A DNA stretch of 64,000 nt from WHSW01 sp963846165 (GTDB lineage: Bacteria > Actinomycetota > Thermoleophilia > Solirubrobacterales > 70-9). Made by a program: the position numbers and the translations under genes. Positions 51,699-60,156 of the stretch are shown in pieces. Location of the stretch: contig CAWJUU010000003.1 of NCBI GenBank assembly GCA_963846165.1, positions 62,001-126,000 of the forward strand, read 5' to 3'. The notes beneath the pieces were generated by a model that saw only the letters and a program-made list of their open reading frames with translations, ran no database searches and had not been told where the DNA came from. Position 1 is the first letter of the stretch, and every line of letters begins with the position of its first letter.

Positions 51699-52955
51699 GC
51701 CGTCTCCAGCTCGATCACCAGCTCAACCTCGGTTCCCTCGCCCGGCGACGAGCGCACCGTGGCGGTGCCGCCGTTGCGCTCCATCCTGCCGACAATCGAC
51801 TCCCTCAGCCCACGCCGATCCGCGGGAACCGCCTCGGGCTCGAACCCCTCGCCGCGATCGCGGACGAACACCTGGGCTCGATCGCCGTCCATCTCTGCGT
51901 AGACCGCGATCGGGCTCGCGTCGGCGGCGAACTTGGCCGCGTTGGTGAGCGCCTCGCGGGTGGCCGCGACCAGCGCCTCGGCGGGACCGTCGAGCGGGCG
52001 GTCGCCGACCGTGACCACGTCGATCGCCACCCCGTGGGCGTCCTCGACCTCGGCCGCCACGGCCTCGAGCGCGGCGGCAAGGCTGGCGCCGTCGCGACGG
52101 CGGTCGCCGTCGAAGAGCCAGGCTCGCAGCTCGCGCTCCTGGCGCCGGGCCAGCGCCGCCACCTCGCGCGGGTCGCCGGCGCGCTTCTGCATCAGGGTCA
52201 GGGTCTGGAGCACCGAGTCGTGCACGTGGGCGGCGAGCTCGGCGCGCTCCTGCGAGCGGATGCGCTCGGCGCGTTCGGTGGCCAGGTTCCGCCCCAGCCG
52301 CCAAAGGAAGGGAGCCAGGATCAGCGCCAGCGCCATCACGCCGACAAGGCTCGCGAGCACGACCTCGCGCGTCGCGCCGAGCGCGTCGTTGGCCGAGAGA
52401 AAGAGCAGCGCGGCGCCGACGACGAGCGCAATCCCGAAGCCGCCGCGGTAGAGGTCGGCGGGGCCCGACCGGCGTTGCGGCTCAGAGCTCGGGGACTGTG
52501 GCGATCCGGCCGGCGGCTCCAGGTCCTCTGCGACCGGCGCGGGGGCCATCGCCCGCGACTGGCGCCAGAGCAGGGCGCCACCCGCCGTGGCGAGGACGAG
52601 CGGCCAGATCAGCGCGTCGCTCCACCAGATCCCGAGCTCGCGGAAGACGAGCAGGGCCGAGAGGGCGAGCAGCCCGGCGCCGGCCGCCACTCGCCAGCCG
52701 CCGCGGCGGACCCGCGGCGTTCTCTGCGTCTGATCGCGGCGGCCCCGCGGAGCTGCTCGCGGGGATCACGGCCCACGCCACCAGATAGGCGATCACGGCG
52801 ACCCCGGCGGTCAAGATCGCGACCACCAGGAACCCGACCCGGAGCAGGATCGGATCGACCCCGAGCCGCTCGCCGAGCCCGGCGCAGACGCCGGCGACGA
52901 CCCCGTTGTCGGGGTCGCGCCGGAGCGAGCTCGGCTTGGTCGCGGCGGCGTTCAC
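51695..52955 (-). CDS. PspC-domain sensor histidine kinase, one frameshift
   Basis: A protein of about 420 aa. The N-terminal PspC domain (SSLRRDPDNGVVAGVCAGLGERLGVDP, residues about 8-60) includes one transmembrane helix. After a frameshift near 52718 follow two or three more helices and a HisKA_3-type dimerisation helix ERAELAAHVHDSVLQTLTLMQ with the phospho-His. The HATPase domain has VAATREALTNAAKFAADASP (N box) and VRDRGEGFEPEAVPADRRGLRESIVGRM. This resembles the DesK/LiaS group and actinobacterial PspC-kinases. GTG 52955 overlaps the small membrane-protein stop. Envelope stress is the likely cue. Confidence 0.88.
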
Positions 52956-53182
52956 TCCGCGCGTCTCGCGATCGGCGGTGGCCGGCTCGGCATCGGCGCC
53001 GGGCCGGGATCGCGCAGGCCGCTGACCAGCAGCGCCGTCCCAACGACCGCGGCGACGATCGCGCCGAGCCAGCCGAAGGTGAGCTCGATCGCATCGACCT
53101 GGTCGAGCAGCAACGCCGCGCCCAGGACGACGACGCCGATCCCGGCGGCGAGCGAGACGTCGTCGCGGCGCTCAGCAGACAT
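52952..53182 (-). CDS. Small two-helix membrane protein of the PspC/Lia-like operon
   Basis: A 76-aa protein with two hydrophobic stretches (LAAGIGVVVLGAALLLDQV and FGWLGAIVAAVVGTALLVSG) and a Pro-rich polar tail. The topology matches the transmembrane part of LiaI/LiaF-type proteins. The ATG sits inside the end of the LiaF-like gene, and the stop overlaps the kinase start. It is therefore translationally coupled on both sides and probably works in the same signalling complex. No enzymatic motif is present. Confidence 0.6.
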   Translation of the reverse strand: MSAERRDDVSLAAGIGVVVLGAALLLDQVDAIELTFGWLGAIVAAVVGTALLVSGLRDPGPAPMPSRPPPIARRAE

Positions 53183-54406
53183 CGGCGCGCTCCTCTCGGT
53201 CGCGGTCGAAGTCGGCGAACGGCGGGCCGCGATGCGCCGTCCCACTCGTTGAGCACCCTGAGCGCTCCGAAGTCGACCTCGGCCTCGAGCGCCAGCGACC
53301 GAGGGGCTCCGGCCTCAGCCTCGCGGGAGGCTCCGGCGCCCGGCGGCTCGGTCGGGGGCGCGGTCTGAACCTCGTCGAGGTCGAAGCCGTCGAGCCTCTG
53401 GCTGCCGAGGTCGAGCTCGCCGGCGCCGACGTGGATGTCGGGCGTCACGCAGACTTCCTCCGGGACGACGACGACGGCATCACCGACGCCGAGATCGAGC
53501 TCGAGCGGGACCGGAGCCTCGGTCCTCTCCCAGTCGAACCCGCGCAGGTCGACGACCAGCTCGCCGACCCCGAGCTCGTAGCGGTCCTGAAGCTCGGTTG
53601 ATGTCCGCCGGCGCGTAGTCGCGCTCGCCGATGCTGCCGGCGAAGCTGATGTCGGCGGCGGAGACTGCGCCGAGCGGCAGCGCGAGCGCGAGCGCGGGCG
53701 CGATCAACCACCGGGCGCCGCCCCGGAAAGCGGCGAGGGCAAGCAGCGCTCCGATCGCGACCACGACCACGGCGACCACCGTGCCGCCCCCGGTTGCGGC
53801 GACGAACGCGCTCGCCATCGCGAGCAAGCCCAGACCGATCGCGGCGACGATCGCAAGGGCGATCGCGGCCACCAGCCGTCCCCCGCGCAGCCGCTCTCCC
53901 GGCTCGCGGTCGCGCAGGATCGCGTAGGCGCCGGCTCCGATCGCGGCCAGCAACAGCAGGCCCCAGGGCCCGTCGCCGCCCCAGCCCCAGTCATCCCAGA
54001 AGACGAGCGATCCGGCGGCGGAGAGGACGATCAGTACCCCGACGACGATCACGGCGATCCCGAGCCAGCCCGAGCGGTCGCTCGACTGCGACGGTTCCTG
54101 GCCCGGCGCAGGGTCGGCCGGAGTGAATACCCACAGCGCCAGGTAAGCCAGCACGCCGAGTCCGCCGAAGAAGACCGAGATCGCGAAGGCGATCCGGATG
54201 ATCACCGGATCGACCTGGAAGTAGCGCCCGAGGCCGCCGGCGACCCCGGCGATCATCCGATCGCCGCGGCTGCGCAGCAGACGCTTCGGGCCAGGCCCCT
54301 CCTCGATCGCCTCGGTGGGAGCGGTCTCGGGCCCGGCGGCGCCCGCCTGTTCGGGCTTCTCGGGCTCCTCGGGCGGGGCCGGCGTGGTGCGTTCCTCGTC
54401 GTTCAT
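53173..54406 (-). CDS. PspC-domain protein with LiaF-like C-terminal domain, frameshifted
   Basis: A protein of about 410 aa. A Glu/Pro-rich N-tail is followed by a PspC domain (KRLLRSRGDRMIAGVAGGLGRYFQVDPVIIRIAF, residues about 41-75). Five or six more transmembrane helices follow. After a frameshift near 53590, a soluble domain with RYELGVGELVVDLRGFDWER and LGVGDAVVVVPEEVCVTPDI is seen, the pattern of the LiaF/DUF2154 beta-helix. The end VDFGALRVLNEWDG passes through another frameshift to PFADFDRDREERADVC and a stop at 53173. It is upstream of the kinase and probably inhibits it, as LiaF does LiaS. Confidence 0.78.
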
Positions 54407-54518
54407 CTCGGGTCTCCGATGGTCTACAGCGATGGACGACTCGATGTTGGCCGGGGAAAGCGCCGGTGTCTATTGGGGATCACCCTCAGTGATCCCGCAT
54501 CGATCCCGCGGACGGGAA

Positions 54519-55013
54519 CTAGGACTCGGCGCCGCCGGCGAAGTCCTCGGGGGAGACCTCGTCGAGGAAGTCCTTGAACTTCTCGACGACCTCCTCCTGG
54601 TCCTCGACCTCGTGCTCGAACTCGATCGAGGACTCCTCGATCACGTCCTCGGCCGCGAAGATCGGCGCCTGGCAGCGGACCGCGAGCGCGATCGCGTCGG
54701 AGGGCCGCGAGTCGATCTCGATCTCCGAGCCGTTGACGGAGATCGTGATCGAGGCGTAGAAGGTGTTGTCGCGCAGCTCGGTCACCGAGACGCGCTCGCA
54801 CTTGGCCTCGAGCTGCTCGAGCAGGTCGTTGAGCAGGTCGTGGGTCATCGGCCGCGGCGTCTGTGCGCCCTGGAGCTTCATCAGGATCGCGGCGGCCTCG
54901 GGGTGCCCGATCCAGATCGGCAGGAAGCGGTTGCCGTCGACCGTCTTCAGCAGCACGATCGGCTGCTTGCCGACCATGTCGAAGCTGACGCCGTAGATCT
55001 GCATCTGCTGCAT
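54519..55013 (-). CDS. Bifunctional nuclease family protein (BFN/DUF151)
   Basis: A 164-aa protein of the BFN family, reported to have both DNase and RNase activity in plants. MQQMQIYGVSFDMVGKQPIV starts it. Then come GNRFLPIWIGHPEAAAILMKLQG, RPMTHDLLNDLLEQL and DNTFYASITISVNGSEIEIDSRPSDAIALAVR (residues about 95-127). An acidic tail is added. Start: the ATG at 55058 falls inside a perfect TATAAT (-10) box, so it cannot be in the mRNA. ATG 55013, 37 bases after the predicted transcription start, gives the normal family start. Confidence 0.88.
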   Translation of the reverse strand: MQQMQIYGVSFDMVGKQPIVLLKTVDGNRFLPIWIGHPEAAAILMKLQGAQTPRPMTHDLLNDLLEQLEAKCERVSVTELRDNTFYASITISVNGSEIEIDSRPSDAIALAVRCQAPIFAAEDVIEESSIEFEHEVEDQEEVVEKFKDFLDEVSPEDFAGGAES

Positions 55014-55056
55014 GTGCTCAACTACCGTCCGGGGCTCGCTTGCGTGCCTGAGCGCC

Positions 55057-55062
55057 ATTATA
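55057..55062 (-). promoter_or_regulatory. Perfect -10 box (TATAAT) of the bifunctional-nuclease gene
   Basis: On the minus strand the bases 55062-55057 read TATAAT, exactly the housekeeping -10 consensus, rare by chance in this GC-rich DNA. No good -35 element is visible 17 bases upstream. The predicted start of transcription is near 55050. Confidence 0.55.
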
Positions 55063-55118
55063 GGTGCGCTCTATCCGGGCCCCGGTGCGAGAATCGCAGG
55101 GCGCGCGCAACCGTTAGG

Positions 55119-55192
55119 TGGGCGATCGTGGACTCGAACCACGGACCTCGTCCTTATCAGAGACGCGCTCTAACCAACTGAGCTAATCGCCC
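55119..55192 (-). tRNA. tRNA-Ile (GAT)
   Basis: A 74-nt cloverleaf on the minus strand: acceptor GGGCGAT/ATCGCCC, D-arm AGCTCAGTTGGTTAGAGC, anticodon loop CTGATAA giving GAT, T-arm CGTGGTTCGAGTCCACG, discriminator A, no encoded CCA. It lies outside any rRNA operon. Confidence 0.97.
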
Positions 55193-55217
55193 TCGGACCG
55201 GGCATTCTAGAAGAGCC

Positions 55218-55835
55218 TTGCCGCGACGACCCGACATGCCACCGCTGCGGCGGGAGGATCTCGCCGCCGACCCGATCGAGCAGTTTCGGGCCTGGGCCGA
55301 GCGCGCCGAGCGCGAGGTGCCGCTGCCCGAGGCGATGGCGCTGGCGACCGTCGACGCGCAAGGACGGCCCGACGCGCGCATGGTCCTGCTCAAGGGAATC
55401 GGTGCTGACGGCTTCCGGTTCTTCACCAACTACGAGTCGGCGAAGGCCGAGCAGATCGGCGCTTCGGCGTTCGCGGCCGTGGTGGTCTACTGGCGCGAGC
55501 TCGATCGTCAGGTGCGAGCACGGGGCGCGGTCGAGAAGCTGCCGGAGGCCGACTCGGACGCCTATTTCGCCACCCGCCCGCGCGACTCCCAGCTCGGCGC
55601 CTGGGCATCGCCGCAGTCGCAGCCGATCGGCTCGCGCGACGAGCTCGACGCGCGGCTGGCCGAGCTCGAGGCGCGGTTCGAGGGCGAGGACGTCGCCCGG
55701 CCGGCGCACTGGGGCGGCTACCTCCTGCGCCCCGAGACGATCGAGTTCTGGCAGGGCCAGGTCGGCCGCCTGCACGACCGCTTCCTCTACAGCCGCGACG
55801 GTGACGGCTGGCGGATCGAGCGCCTCGGGCCCTAG
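55218..55835 (+). CDS. pdxH: Pyridoxamine 5'-phosphate oxidase
   Basis: A 205-aa FMN enzyme making PLP from PNP/PMP. Signatures: LRREDLAADPIEQFRAWAERA, ALATVDAQGRPDARMVLLKGIGADGFRFFTNYESAKAEQI (FMN-binding, residues about 42-80), RGAVEKLPEADSDAYFATRPRDSQLGAWASPQSQPI, and the C-terminal ARPAHWGGYLLRPETIEFWQG with the RxH-like PLP loop. Normal length. Either ATG 55218 or ATG 55236 could be used. Confidence 0.95.
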   Translation: MPRRPDMPPLRREDLAADPIEQFRAWAERAEREVPLPEAMALATVDAQGRPDARMVLLKGIGADGFRFFTNYESAKAEQIGASAFAAVVVYWRELDRQVRARGAVEKLPEADSDAYFATRPRDSQLGAWASPQSQPIGSRDELDARLAELEARFEGEDVARPAHWGGYLLRPETIEFWQGQVGRLHDRFLYSRDGDGWRIERLGP

Positions 55836-55862
55836 TCGGCAGGCGGTCGCAAGGACCCGAGT

Positions 55863-56091
55863 CCGAGCTCGACAACGTCCGTTTCGCCCGCGACGTCGCG
55901 GGCAGCGGCGACACCGGTTCGAGGACGAAACACTCCACGCGGATGTGAAGGTCCGCGGCCCAGCCGGCGAGGACGGCCATCTGCGGATCCATGGCGCGTG
56001 GTTCTCGTTCTATAACAAGCCCGCGAGCTCGTTCAAGCTCCGCGGGCGGCTCGGCGGCCACGAGGTCGCGCTCCGAGTCCCGGCGTCGTAG
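55863..56091 (+). pseudogene. Fragment of an unrecognised coding sequence after pdxH
   Basis: Protein-like sequence in two frames: ESELDNVRFARDVAGSGDTG (55863-55920), then FEDETLHADVKVRGPAGEDG and LRIHGAWFSFYNKPASSFKL up to a TAG at 56091. The second half shows ordinary coding amino-acid composition and alternating beta-strand character. There is no start codon with a ribosome-binding site, and the frame breaks near 55920. It may be a remnant or a frameshifted small gene. No family is recognised. Confidence 0.35.
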
Positions 56092-56324
56092 GGCGGCTAG
56101 GAGCCTGGCGCAACGGAGTAACGCTCTGGACGACGAGTGAGCGTTATCGATCTATCCGAAGGGAGTTTTAGGATCGAACGTATGTTTGCTCTCCCTCCTG
56201 CAGATCTGCGGTGCACTCACAGGACCGAGGGCACCAGTCCACGGGCAGGAATGCCATTCGTCGTCCGAAGCGATACGGTCCGCCACCGTCCGACGAAACC
56301 GGCCGTATGGCACAGTCCGACGGG
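56092..56324. other. Lower-GC spacer with inverted repeat and LexA-box-like site
   Basis: The spacer before the GNAT gene holds TAACGCTC (56119-56126) and GAGCGTTA (56139-56146), a perfect 8-bp inverted repeat with a 12-base gap. It also holds TCGAAC-N4-GTTTGC (56174-56189), which matches the actinobacterial LexA box TCGAAC-N4-GTTCGA at 10 of 12 positions. No convincing gene lies in this stretch. Confidence 0.4.
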
Positions 56325-56801
56325 ATGAGTCATCAGGTGCGCGCGGCTCGCTTCGATGATCTTGAGGCCTGCCTCCAGATCGTCCGTGCCTCGCCGGACT
56401 TCTTCACCGAGGATGTTCCCATCCGGGTGCGGGGCGATCTGGAGCGGCACGACGGTTGGGTCATTGTCGAGGCCGGGGAGATCGTGGGCTTCGTCATTGT
56501 CGATCGGCGCACGTCGCAGGCGGCGGAGGTCTTGTGGATCGCCGTGGAGCCCGATCGACGCGACTCAGGCTACGGAACCCGGCTGCTGAATCACGTGCTC
56601 GGCGTACTACGCGATCAGGGCATTGCCCTGATCGAAGTGAAGACGCTCGATCGCTCCGCGGGCTATGCGCCCTATGAAGCGACGCAAGCCTTCTACGAGC
56701 GCAATGGCTTCGTACAGATCGACTGCATCGACGAGCTCCCCGGCTGGCCACCGGGGAACCCCGCCGCCATCTATGTCGCCGCCCTAGAGACGACGAGGTG
56801 A
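56325..56801 (+). CDS. GNAT-family N-acetyltransferase
   Basis: A 158-aa acetyltransferase. The fold markers are VRAARFDDLEACLQIVRASP at the start, VLWIAVEPDRRDSGYGTRLLNHVLGVL with the acetyl-CoA loop RDSGYGTRL (residues about 74-82), and YEATQAFYERNGFVQIDCID near residue 120. The substrate is unknown. Its codons use more A/T than the neighbours, and it is preceded by a low-GC spacer, which hints at recent transfer. ATG 56325 begins directly at the conserved VRAAR strand. Confidence 0.88.
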   Translation: MSHQVRAARFDDLEACLQIVRASPDFFTEDVPIRVRGDLERHDGWVIVEAGEIVGFVIVDRRTSQAAEVLWIAVEPDRRDSGYGTRLLNHVLGVLRDQGIALIEVKTLDRSAGYAPYEATQAFYERNGFVQIDCIDELPGWPPGNPAAIYVAALETTR

Positions 56802-56852
56802 CAGGATGCCGCCGGATCCGATTCCAGCGTGCGATTCGCCTCTCGGCGAGGG

Positions 56853-57221
56853 CTAGGAGCCCGCGGCCGGCGGCTGGTGCAGGCCGAAGCTCGAGCCCTG
56901 GTCGTCGCGGCAGAGCGCGAAGCGCCCGTACTCGGAGTCTGCGTCGGGATCGGCTCCGGGTGAGGGCTCGACGCTGCCGCCGAGCTCATGCACTTGCTCG
57001 AGCGCCCGATCCATGTCGTCGACCCGGAAGAACAGGTACGGGCTCGCGCCCTCGTCGCCGCCGTGCAGACCGCCGTCGATTCCCGGCGTGCGGATGACCG
57101 AGCCCGAGGCGTCTCCCGACGGGCCGGGCTCGAACTCCCAGCCGAGCAGCTCGCCGTAGAACGCCCGTGCCCTCGCCGCGTTGGCGACGCCGATCTCGAA
57201 CCAGCTCGGCGCGCCGCTCAT
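56853..57221 (-). CDS. VOC-family (glyoxalase/bleomycin-resistance-like) protein
   Basis: A 122-aa paired beta-alpha-beta-beta-beta protein: PSWFEIGVANAARARAFYGELLGWEFEPGPS, then YLFFRVDDMDRALEQVHELGGSVEPSPG and YGRFALCRDDQGSSFGLHQP. VOC metalloproteins isomerise, epimerise or cleave small molecules. A His and a Glu metal ligand are suggested by WFEIGV and FGLHQP. This subgroup (with GLHGGDEG in the middle) is generally of unknown function. It lies 3 bases upstream of the parB stop on the same strand. Confidence 0.88.
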   Translation of the reverse strand: MSGAPSWFEIGVANAARARAFYGELLGWEFEPGPSGDASGSVIRTPGIDGGLHGGDEGASPYLFFRVDDMDRALEQVHELGGSVEPSPGADPDADSEYGRFALCRDDQGSSFGLHQPPAAGS

Positions 57222-57224
57222 CCG

Positions 57225-58078
57225 CTAGGCGCGGCCGATGCCGCGCGAGAACTCGATCAGCTCGTCGAGGCCCTCGAAGTGCAGTTCGGCGCGTAGCCCC
57301 TTGCGCGCCGGGCGGACGCGGACGCCGTGGCCGAAGGCCTCCTCGAGCGCCTCCTCGGCGCGCAGCATCGCCGCCTCCTGGTCGGGGTGGACGGCGGCCG
57401 TGGTGGCGCGAATGGCCCCCGCCGCCCGTGCCCGGTTCTCGGTCTCGCGAACCGACCAGCCGGCGGCGACCGCGTCGCGCGCGAGCCGACGGCGAACGTC
57501 GTCGCCCTTGGCGATCAGGATCGCACGCCCGTGGCCCTCGGATGAGCTCGCCCGACGGAGAGCAGGTCGAGGATCTCGTCGGGGAGGTCGAGCAAGCGAA
57601 TCAGGTTCGAGATCGCCGGCCGGGTGCGGCCGAGGCGGCCGGCGAGCTCCTCCTTGGTCAGGCCGAGGTCGTCGACGAGCGTCGCGCACGCACGAGCCTC
57701 ATCGACCGGGTTGAGGTCTTCACGGGCTACGTTCTCGATCAGCGCCGTCTGCATCCGGTGGGTCTCGTCCTGGTCGCGAAGCAGGGCGGGCACCGTCTCG
57801 AGCCCGGCCTCGCGGGCCGCTCGCCAGCGCCGCTCGCCGGCGATCAACTCATAGCGGCCGTCGGCGAGCGGCCGTACGAGCAGCGGCTGGATCACCCCGG
57901 CCTCGGCGATCGATTCGGCGAGGGCCGAGATCGACTCGGGGTGCAGATGGCGACGCGGCTGGTTGGGGTTCGGCTGGATCAGCTCGACCGGGACCTCGCG
58001 GTAGGCGGGCTCGCCCGGACCCGTCTCGGGGAGGATCGCCGCCAAGCCGCGGCCCATGCCGCGGGCGCCGGCGCTCAT
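57225..58078 (-). CDS. parB: Chromosome-partitioning protein ParB, one frameshift
   Basis: A CTPase and DNA-binding clamp of about 284 aa. GMGRGLAAILPE start; VELIQPNPNQPRRHLHPESI; the CTP-binding QPLLVRPLADGRYELIAGERRWRAAREAG with GERRWRA near residue 82; then LIENVAREDLNPVDEARACATLV and the HTH LTKEELAGRLGRTRPAISNLIRLLDLP that recognises parS. After a frameshift near 57545 the dimerisation part continues in the other frame, GHGRAILIAKGDDVRRRLARDAVAAGWSVRETEN. The C-terminal tail (RAELHFEGLDELIEFSRGIG) is unusual but family-like. It forms an operon with parA. Confidence 0.93.
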
Positions 58079-58859
58079 GCAGCGACCGCCTCGGAAGCGG
58101 CTTCGCGAGCTTCGAGCTCGCCGGCGAGCGCCTCGTAGGCCCTCGCTCCACGCGAGCTCGGGGCGTGCACCGACACCGGGACGCCATAGCTCGGAGCCTC
58201 GGCGAGGCGGACGCTGCGGGGGATCACCGTATCGAACACATGTTCGGGTAAATGGCCGCGCAGCTCCGACTCGACATCACTGCGCGAGACGGGTGCGCTC
58301 ATCGTGCATGGTGATCAGCACCCCGGTCAGAACCAGCGCCGGGTTGAGGTCGCGCGCGGATCAGGTCGAGCGTCTCGAGGAACTGGACCAACCCCTCGAG
58401 GGCGAGGTACTCGGCCTGCACCGGGACGATCACCCGGTCGGCGGCGGCGAGCGCGTTCACGGTCACCGGGCCGAGCGACGGCGGGCAGTCGAGCAGGGTG
58501 AGCGCAAAGCGCTCGCGGACCGGTCCGAGCCCGTCGCGAAGCCGGCGCTCGTAGCCGTTCATCCGCGGCAACTCGACCGAGGCGCCGGCGAGGTCGCGGC
58601 TCGCGGGGACGATCCAGAGGTTGTCTGGACCCGCGGGTCGGGCCGCAACGGCGACCGACGTCTCCCCGCAGAGGCATTCGTATGACGACGGGGTGCAGTC
58701 ACGATCAAGGCCGAGGGCGACCGTGGCGTTGCACTGCGGGTCGAGATCGACGAGCAGCACCTGGCGCCCGGCGGCGGCGGCGCTGGCCGCGAGGTTGACG
58801 GCGGTCGTCGTCTTGCCCACTCCACCCTTCTGGTTGGCGATCGCGTAGACGGCGGTCAT
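58075..58859 (-). CDS. parA: Chromosome-partitioning ATPase ParA (Soj), frameshifted
   Basis: About 260 aa. The deviant Walker A is ANQKGGVGKTTTAVNLAAS (residues 8-26). VLLVDLDPQCNATVALG, LTLLDCPPSLGPVTVNAL (Walker B) and RVIVPVQAEYLALEGLVQFLETLD follow in one frame. After frameshifts near 58345 and 58300, a second frame has DVESELRGHLPEHVFDTVIPRSVRLAEAPSYGVPV, the normal C-terminal part. Its stop overlaps the parB start by 4 bases, so parAB are coupled. An essential-type gene, hence the breaks are probably indel errors. Confidence 0.93.
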
Positions 58860-58930
58860 CCGCTCCGACCTTAGCGTGCGCGACAGGCGGCGCCGTGCGG
58901 CTCTGCGCCAGTTAGGCGCCGTCTAGCGGG

Positions 58931-59683
58931 TCAGAGCCCCTTGACAGTGGTCACCTGCCGGGCTCTGACCCCTATGCGCGCCGAGGCGAACGGGCGCTTC
59001 TTCGCCAGCCCGGGGCGGCGAGGCAGCCCCTCCGGCGTCCGCCCCGCCTTGCGAACCAGGTGCAGGTGCCGATTGCGCGACCCGGCGTAGGGGCCGACCC
59101 AGCGCACCTCCTCGGATCGCATCGCAAGCCGCTCGGCCGCGCACGCCAGCTCCTCCTCCTCGGCCGCGTCGCGGCGGCCCTTCCAGGCGACGAGCGCGCC
59201 GCCGGAGGCCAGAAGCGGCGACGCCAGCTCGGCAAGCGTGGAGAGCCGCCCGACCGCGCGCGCGGTGACCACCCCATAGGCCTCCCGGCCGCCGTCGGGC
59301 GGCGGCTTCGCGGCCCAATCCTCGGAGCGCGCACAGACGACGCGGGCGTTGCCGAGCTTGGCCGCGTCGAGGGCAAGGCGCATGAACTCGCACTTTCTGG
59401 TCACCGACTCGATCAGATCGACCTCGGTGCCGGGAAGCGCCGCGGCGAGCACGATTCCGGGAAACCCGGCGCCGGCGCCGACATCGGCCAGCCGGGCCGG
59501 CGCGCCGACGAGCTCGAGCCCGCTGACCGAGTCGGCGACGTGAACGCGCCACGCCTGCGCCGGGTCGCGGACCGAGCTCAGCGACGCCGGGTCCGAGGAG
59601 AGCAGTTCGAGGACGGGCGCCAGGCGCCTGCGGAGCGCCGGCGTGGGCTCACTCGCCCCGGCGGCGGGTGGAGGGTCGCTCAA
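58931..59683 (-). CDS. rsmG: 16S rRNA (guanine527-N7)-methyltransferase RsmG (GidB)
   Basis: A 250-aa SAM-dependent methyltransferase. HVADSVSGLELVGAPARLADVGAGAGFPGIVLAAALPG holds the SAM loop (GAGAGFPG, residues about 69-76). VDLIESVTRKCEFMRLAL, VVTARAVGRLSTLAELASPLL and LVAWKGRRD follow. C-terminal residues after about 205 form a basic extension not typical of RsmG (RRPGLAKKRPFASARIGVRA). The TTG start 59683 overlaps the jag stop by 4 bases. It belongs to the jag-rsmG-parA-parB run. Confidence 0.93.
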   Translation of the reverse strand: MSDPPPAAGASEPTPALRRRLAPVLELLSSDPASLSSVRDPAQAWRVHVADSVSGLELVGAPARLADVGAGAGFPGIVLAAALPGTEVDLIESVTRKCEFMRLALDAAKLGNARVVCARSEDWAAKPPPDGGREAYGVVTARAVGRLSTLAELASPLLASGGALVAWKGRRDAAEEEELACAAERLAMRSEEVRWVGPYAGSRNRHLHLVRKAGRTPEGLPRRPGLAKKRPFASARIGVRARQVTTVKGL

Positions 59684-60156
59684 TCGCCGACGAGCGGCGC
59701 CACGATCACGCAGCGCGCGGGCTCCTCGCCCTCGCTGAAGGTCTCGATGCCCGAGCGGTCCTTGAGGTGATCGTGGATCATCTTGCGCTCGCTGGCGCTC
59801 ATCGGCTCGATCTCGATCTCCTTGCCGGTCTCGAGCGCCCGCTCGGCGGCCCGATCGGCCTGGCGCTCGACCGTCTCCCGGCGCCGCTCGCGATAGCCGG
59901 CGGCGTCGACCGAGACCCGCTTGCGATCGCCGCCGCGGCCGCGAAACGCGACCCGGTAGCAGACCAGCTGCACGGCGTCGATCGTCTGCCCGCGTCGGCC
60001 GATCAGCAGGCCGAGCTCGTCACCCTCGATCCGGGCGGAGATCTCGTCGGCCGTCTCGTCGACGGTCACCTCGGCGTCGAGGTCGAGCGCGTCGACGATC
60101 TCGTCGAGCAGCACCTCGACTCGCTCCGCCGGCTCGTCGGGCAAGGCACCAGTCAC
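59680..60156 (-). CDS. jag: Jag/KhpB-type R3H and KH domain RNA-binding protein
   Basis: A 158-aa protein with a KH-like domain (RIEGDELGLLIGRRGQTIDAVQLV, GxxG as IGRRGQ) followed by an R3H domain (MSASERKMIHDHLKDRSGIETFSEG, R/H pattern near residues 120-145). The Jag_N domain is missing or reduced, as in many actinobacteria. It affects RNA handling and cell-wall synthesis and is conserved beside yidC. GTG 60156 overlaps the yidC stop by 4 bases. The reading frame also extends upstream antisense to nothing; that part is not coding. Confidence 0.92.
   Translation of the reverse strand: MTGALPDEPAERVEVLLDEIVDALDLDAEVTVDETADEISARIEGDELGLLIGRRGQTIDAVQLVCYRVAFRGRGGDRKRVSVDAAGYRERRRETVERQADRAAERALETGKEIEIEPMSASERKMIHDHLKDRSGIETFSEGEEPARCVIVAPLVGD

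Noticed and set aside
56137..56328. 63-codon frame beginning inside the inverted repeat before the GNAT gene
   Set aside because: It starts at a GTG inside the stem, has no ribosome-binding site and overlaps the GNAT start in another frame.
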